From Saprospiraceae bacterium (GTDB taxonomy: Bacteria > Bacteroidota > Bacteroidia > Chitinophagales > Saprospiraceae), in contig JAGQWW010000182.1 in NCBI GenBank assembly GCA_020436955.1, positions 1 to 5,947 on the forward strand: a stretch of 5,947 nt of DNA. The letters are read 5' to 3'. Within the stretch, counting starts at the first letter, position 1; every line of letters begins with the position of its first letter. Below the pieces are notes generated by a model, which had not been told where the DNA came from, did no database searches, and saw only the letters and a program-made list of their open reading frames with translations. Shown here one piece after another: positions 5,475-5,947 of the stretch. Made by a program: the position numbers and the translations under genes.

Positions 5475-5505
5475 ACAACGTAAAGATAATGTGATGACGG
5501 GCAAA
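5475..5505 (-). promoter_or_regulatory. Candidate Bacteroidota promoter for the DUF2892 gene
   Basis: The minus strand has TTTG (5505 down to 5502), a 19-base spacer, then TACGTTGT (5482 down to 5475), which fits TAnnTT of the TAnnTTTG -7 element. Spacing is ideal for the Bacteroidota primary sigma factor. Transcription would start near 5469, about 17 bases before the ATG at 5452. Confidence 0.45.
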
Positions 5506-5511
5506 TTACAC

Positions 5512-5525
5512 GTGACCAGGATCAC
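5512..5525. promoter_or_regulatory. Candidate Crp/Fnr-type operator GTGA-N6-TCAC
   Basis: GTGA-CCAGGA-TCAC matches the core GTGA-N6-TCAC symmetry bound by Crp-type HTH proteins. It overlaps the stop codon of the Crp/Fnr gene (TCA at 5522-5524) and is centred about 50 bases upstream of the inferred transcription start of the DUF2892 gene. The match is 4+4 bases only, so chance is possible. Position beside a Crp/Fnr gene raises its value. Confidence 0.4.
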
Positions 5526-5947
5526 CCCTTGATCTTAAATTTTAATCCTTCGTCTTCTATGGTGATAAGACCGGTAGTTTCCAATTTTTTGAGCAATCTA
5601 GAGATAACCTCCCTACTGGAACCTACGTCCTTTGCCATTTCTCTGTGGGTAATTTGGAGGGGATTTCCTCCGTTCAATTTGATTTTTTTCTCCAGATACG
5701 AGACAAACCGGTCTTCCAGGTTTCCAAAAAGGATTTGATTGATGGTTTGGATTAGATCATCATACCTGTTTTGATATTGATTAAAAAAGAGCTGATTAAA
5801 GGCCGGATAAGCTTTCGACCATTCTTTAATCTTTCCTACTGGCAACAACAACACTTCGCCTGATTTTTCAACTTCGGCAAATACTTTGCTCGGACTATCG
5901 GAATAGATGCTTGAAAATGACATTACGCAGCTTTCCTTCGGTTCAAT
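5522..5947 (-). CDS. Crp/Fnr-family transcription regulator (5' truncated by window)
   Basis: The frame runs open from the window edge to TGA at 5524-5522, so 141 C-terminal residues are visible; the ATG at 5923 is internal, since the eight codons before it ('IEPKESCV') continue the family sequence. Visible parts are the end of the sensor beta-barrel ('ESCVMSFSSIYSDSPSKVFAEV'), the dimerisation helix ('NQYQNRYDDLIQTINQILF'), and a Crp-type winged HTH ('LQITHREMAKDVGSSREVISRLLKKLETTGLI'). In the barrel segment, the Arg that in Crp holds the cAMP phosphate is not present at the expected place, so ordinary cAMP binding is unlikely; many Bacteroidota relatives of this type are thought to sense redox or nitrosative signals. 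The ligand is not readable from this fragment. It lies directly upstream of the DUF2892 gene and probably regulates it. Confidence 0.88.
   Translation of the reverse strand: MEPKESCVMSFSSIYSDSPSKVFAEVEKSGEVLLLPVGKIKEWSKAYPAFNQLFFNQYQNRYDDLIQTINQILFGNLEDRFVSYLEKKIKLNGGNPLQITHREMAKDVGSSREVISRLLKKLETTGLITIEDEGLKFKIKG

Noticed and set aside
1..5947. A new defence or mobile system
   Set aside because: The genes are housekeeping or secreted proteins of common families. No integrase, transposase, CRISPR repeat, toxin-antitoxin pair or tRNA attachment site was seen.

Overview
The window looks like ordinary chromosome from a member of the Bacteroidota, most likely the Saprospiria (Lewinella / Haliscomenobacter / Saprospira relatives). 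This placement is inference. It rests on moderate-to-low G+C, weak Shine-Dalgarno signals, promoter-like elements of the TTTG / TAnnTTTG type, secreted proteins with 'NAQ|S' or 'FAQ|N' cleavage sites, and a carboxypeptidase-regulatory-like plus dockerin-like C-terminal module typical of that group. No tRNA, rRNA, CRISPR array, insertion sequence or phage gene was seen.

Layout, left to right. (1) Plus strand, 1-1299: the 3' end of a DUF294/CBS-type nucleotidyltransferase-like protein, followed closely by a DEDDh 3'-5' exonuclease of the DnaQ type. (2) Minus strand, 1296-3950, in transcription order: lipB (octanoyltransferase) fused in frame to a domain of unknown function, a hotdog-fold acyl-CoA thioesterase, and a secreted papain-fold protein. 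The exonuclease and papain-fold genes converge and share a CTAG in which their two stop codons overlap. (3) Plus strand, 4118-5182: a secreted TlpA-like thioredoxin with a beta-sandwich module and a dockerin-like tail, ending at a strong stem-loop. (4) Minus strand, 5240-5947: a Crp/Fnr-family regulator cut by the window edge, followed downstream by a small DUF2892 membrane protein with a candidate promoter and operator between them.

The main points of interest are these. The papain-fold protein has lost every catalytic position (Gln, Cys, His and Asn replaced by Ile, Pro, Val and Ser) and has no cysteine at all, so it is a predicted pseudopeptidase; a perfect 19-bp inverted repeat straddles its start codon. 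The lipB fusion appears to depend on a single base: restoring one A in an A6 run of the coding strand gives a normal-looking LipB C-terminus, a stop codon, and then an SD-like AGGA and ATG for the downstream domain 7 nt later. This is either a recent gene fusion by single-base deletion, a homopolymer sequencing error, or a frameshifting site. The thioredoxin-dockerin fusion is an uncommon domain combination.

The genes do not form one obvious pathway. lipB and the thioesterase both act on acyl-thioester chemistry, and the Crp/Fnr and DUF2892 genes are probably a regulator-target pair. I see no clear evidence for a new defence or mobile system here.
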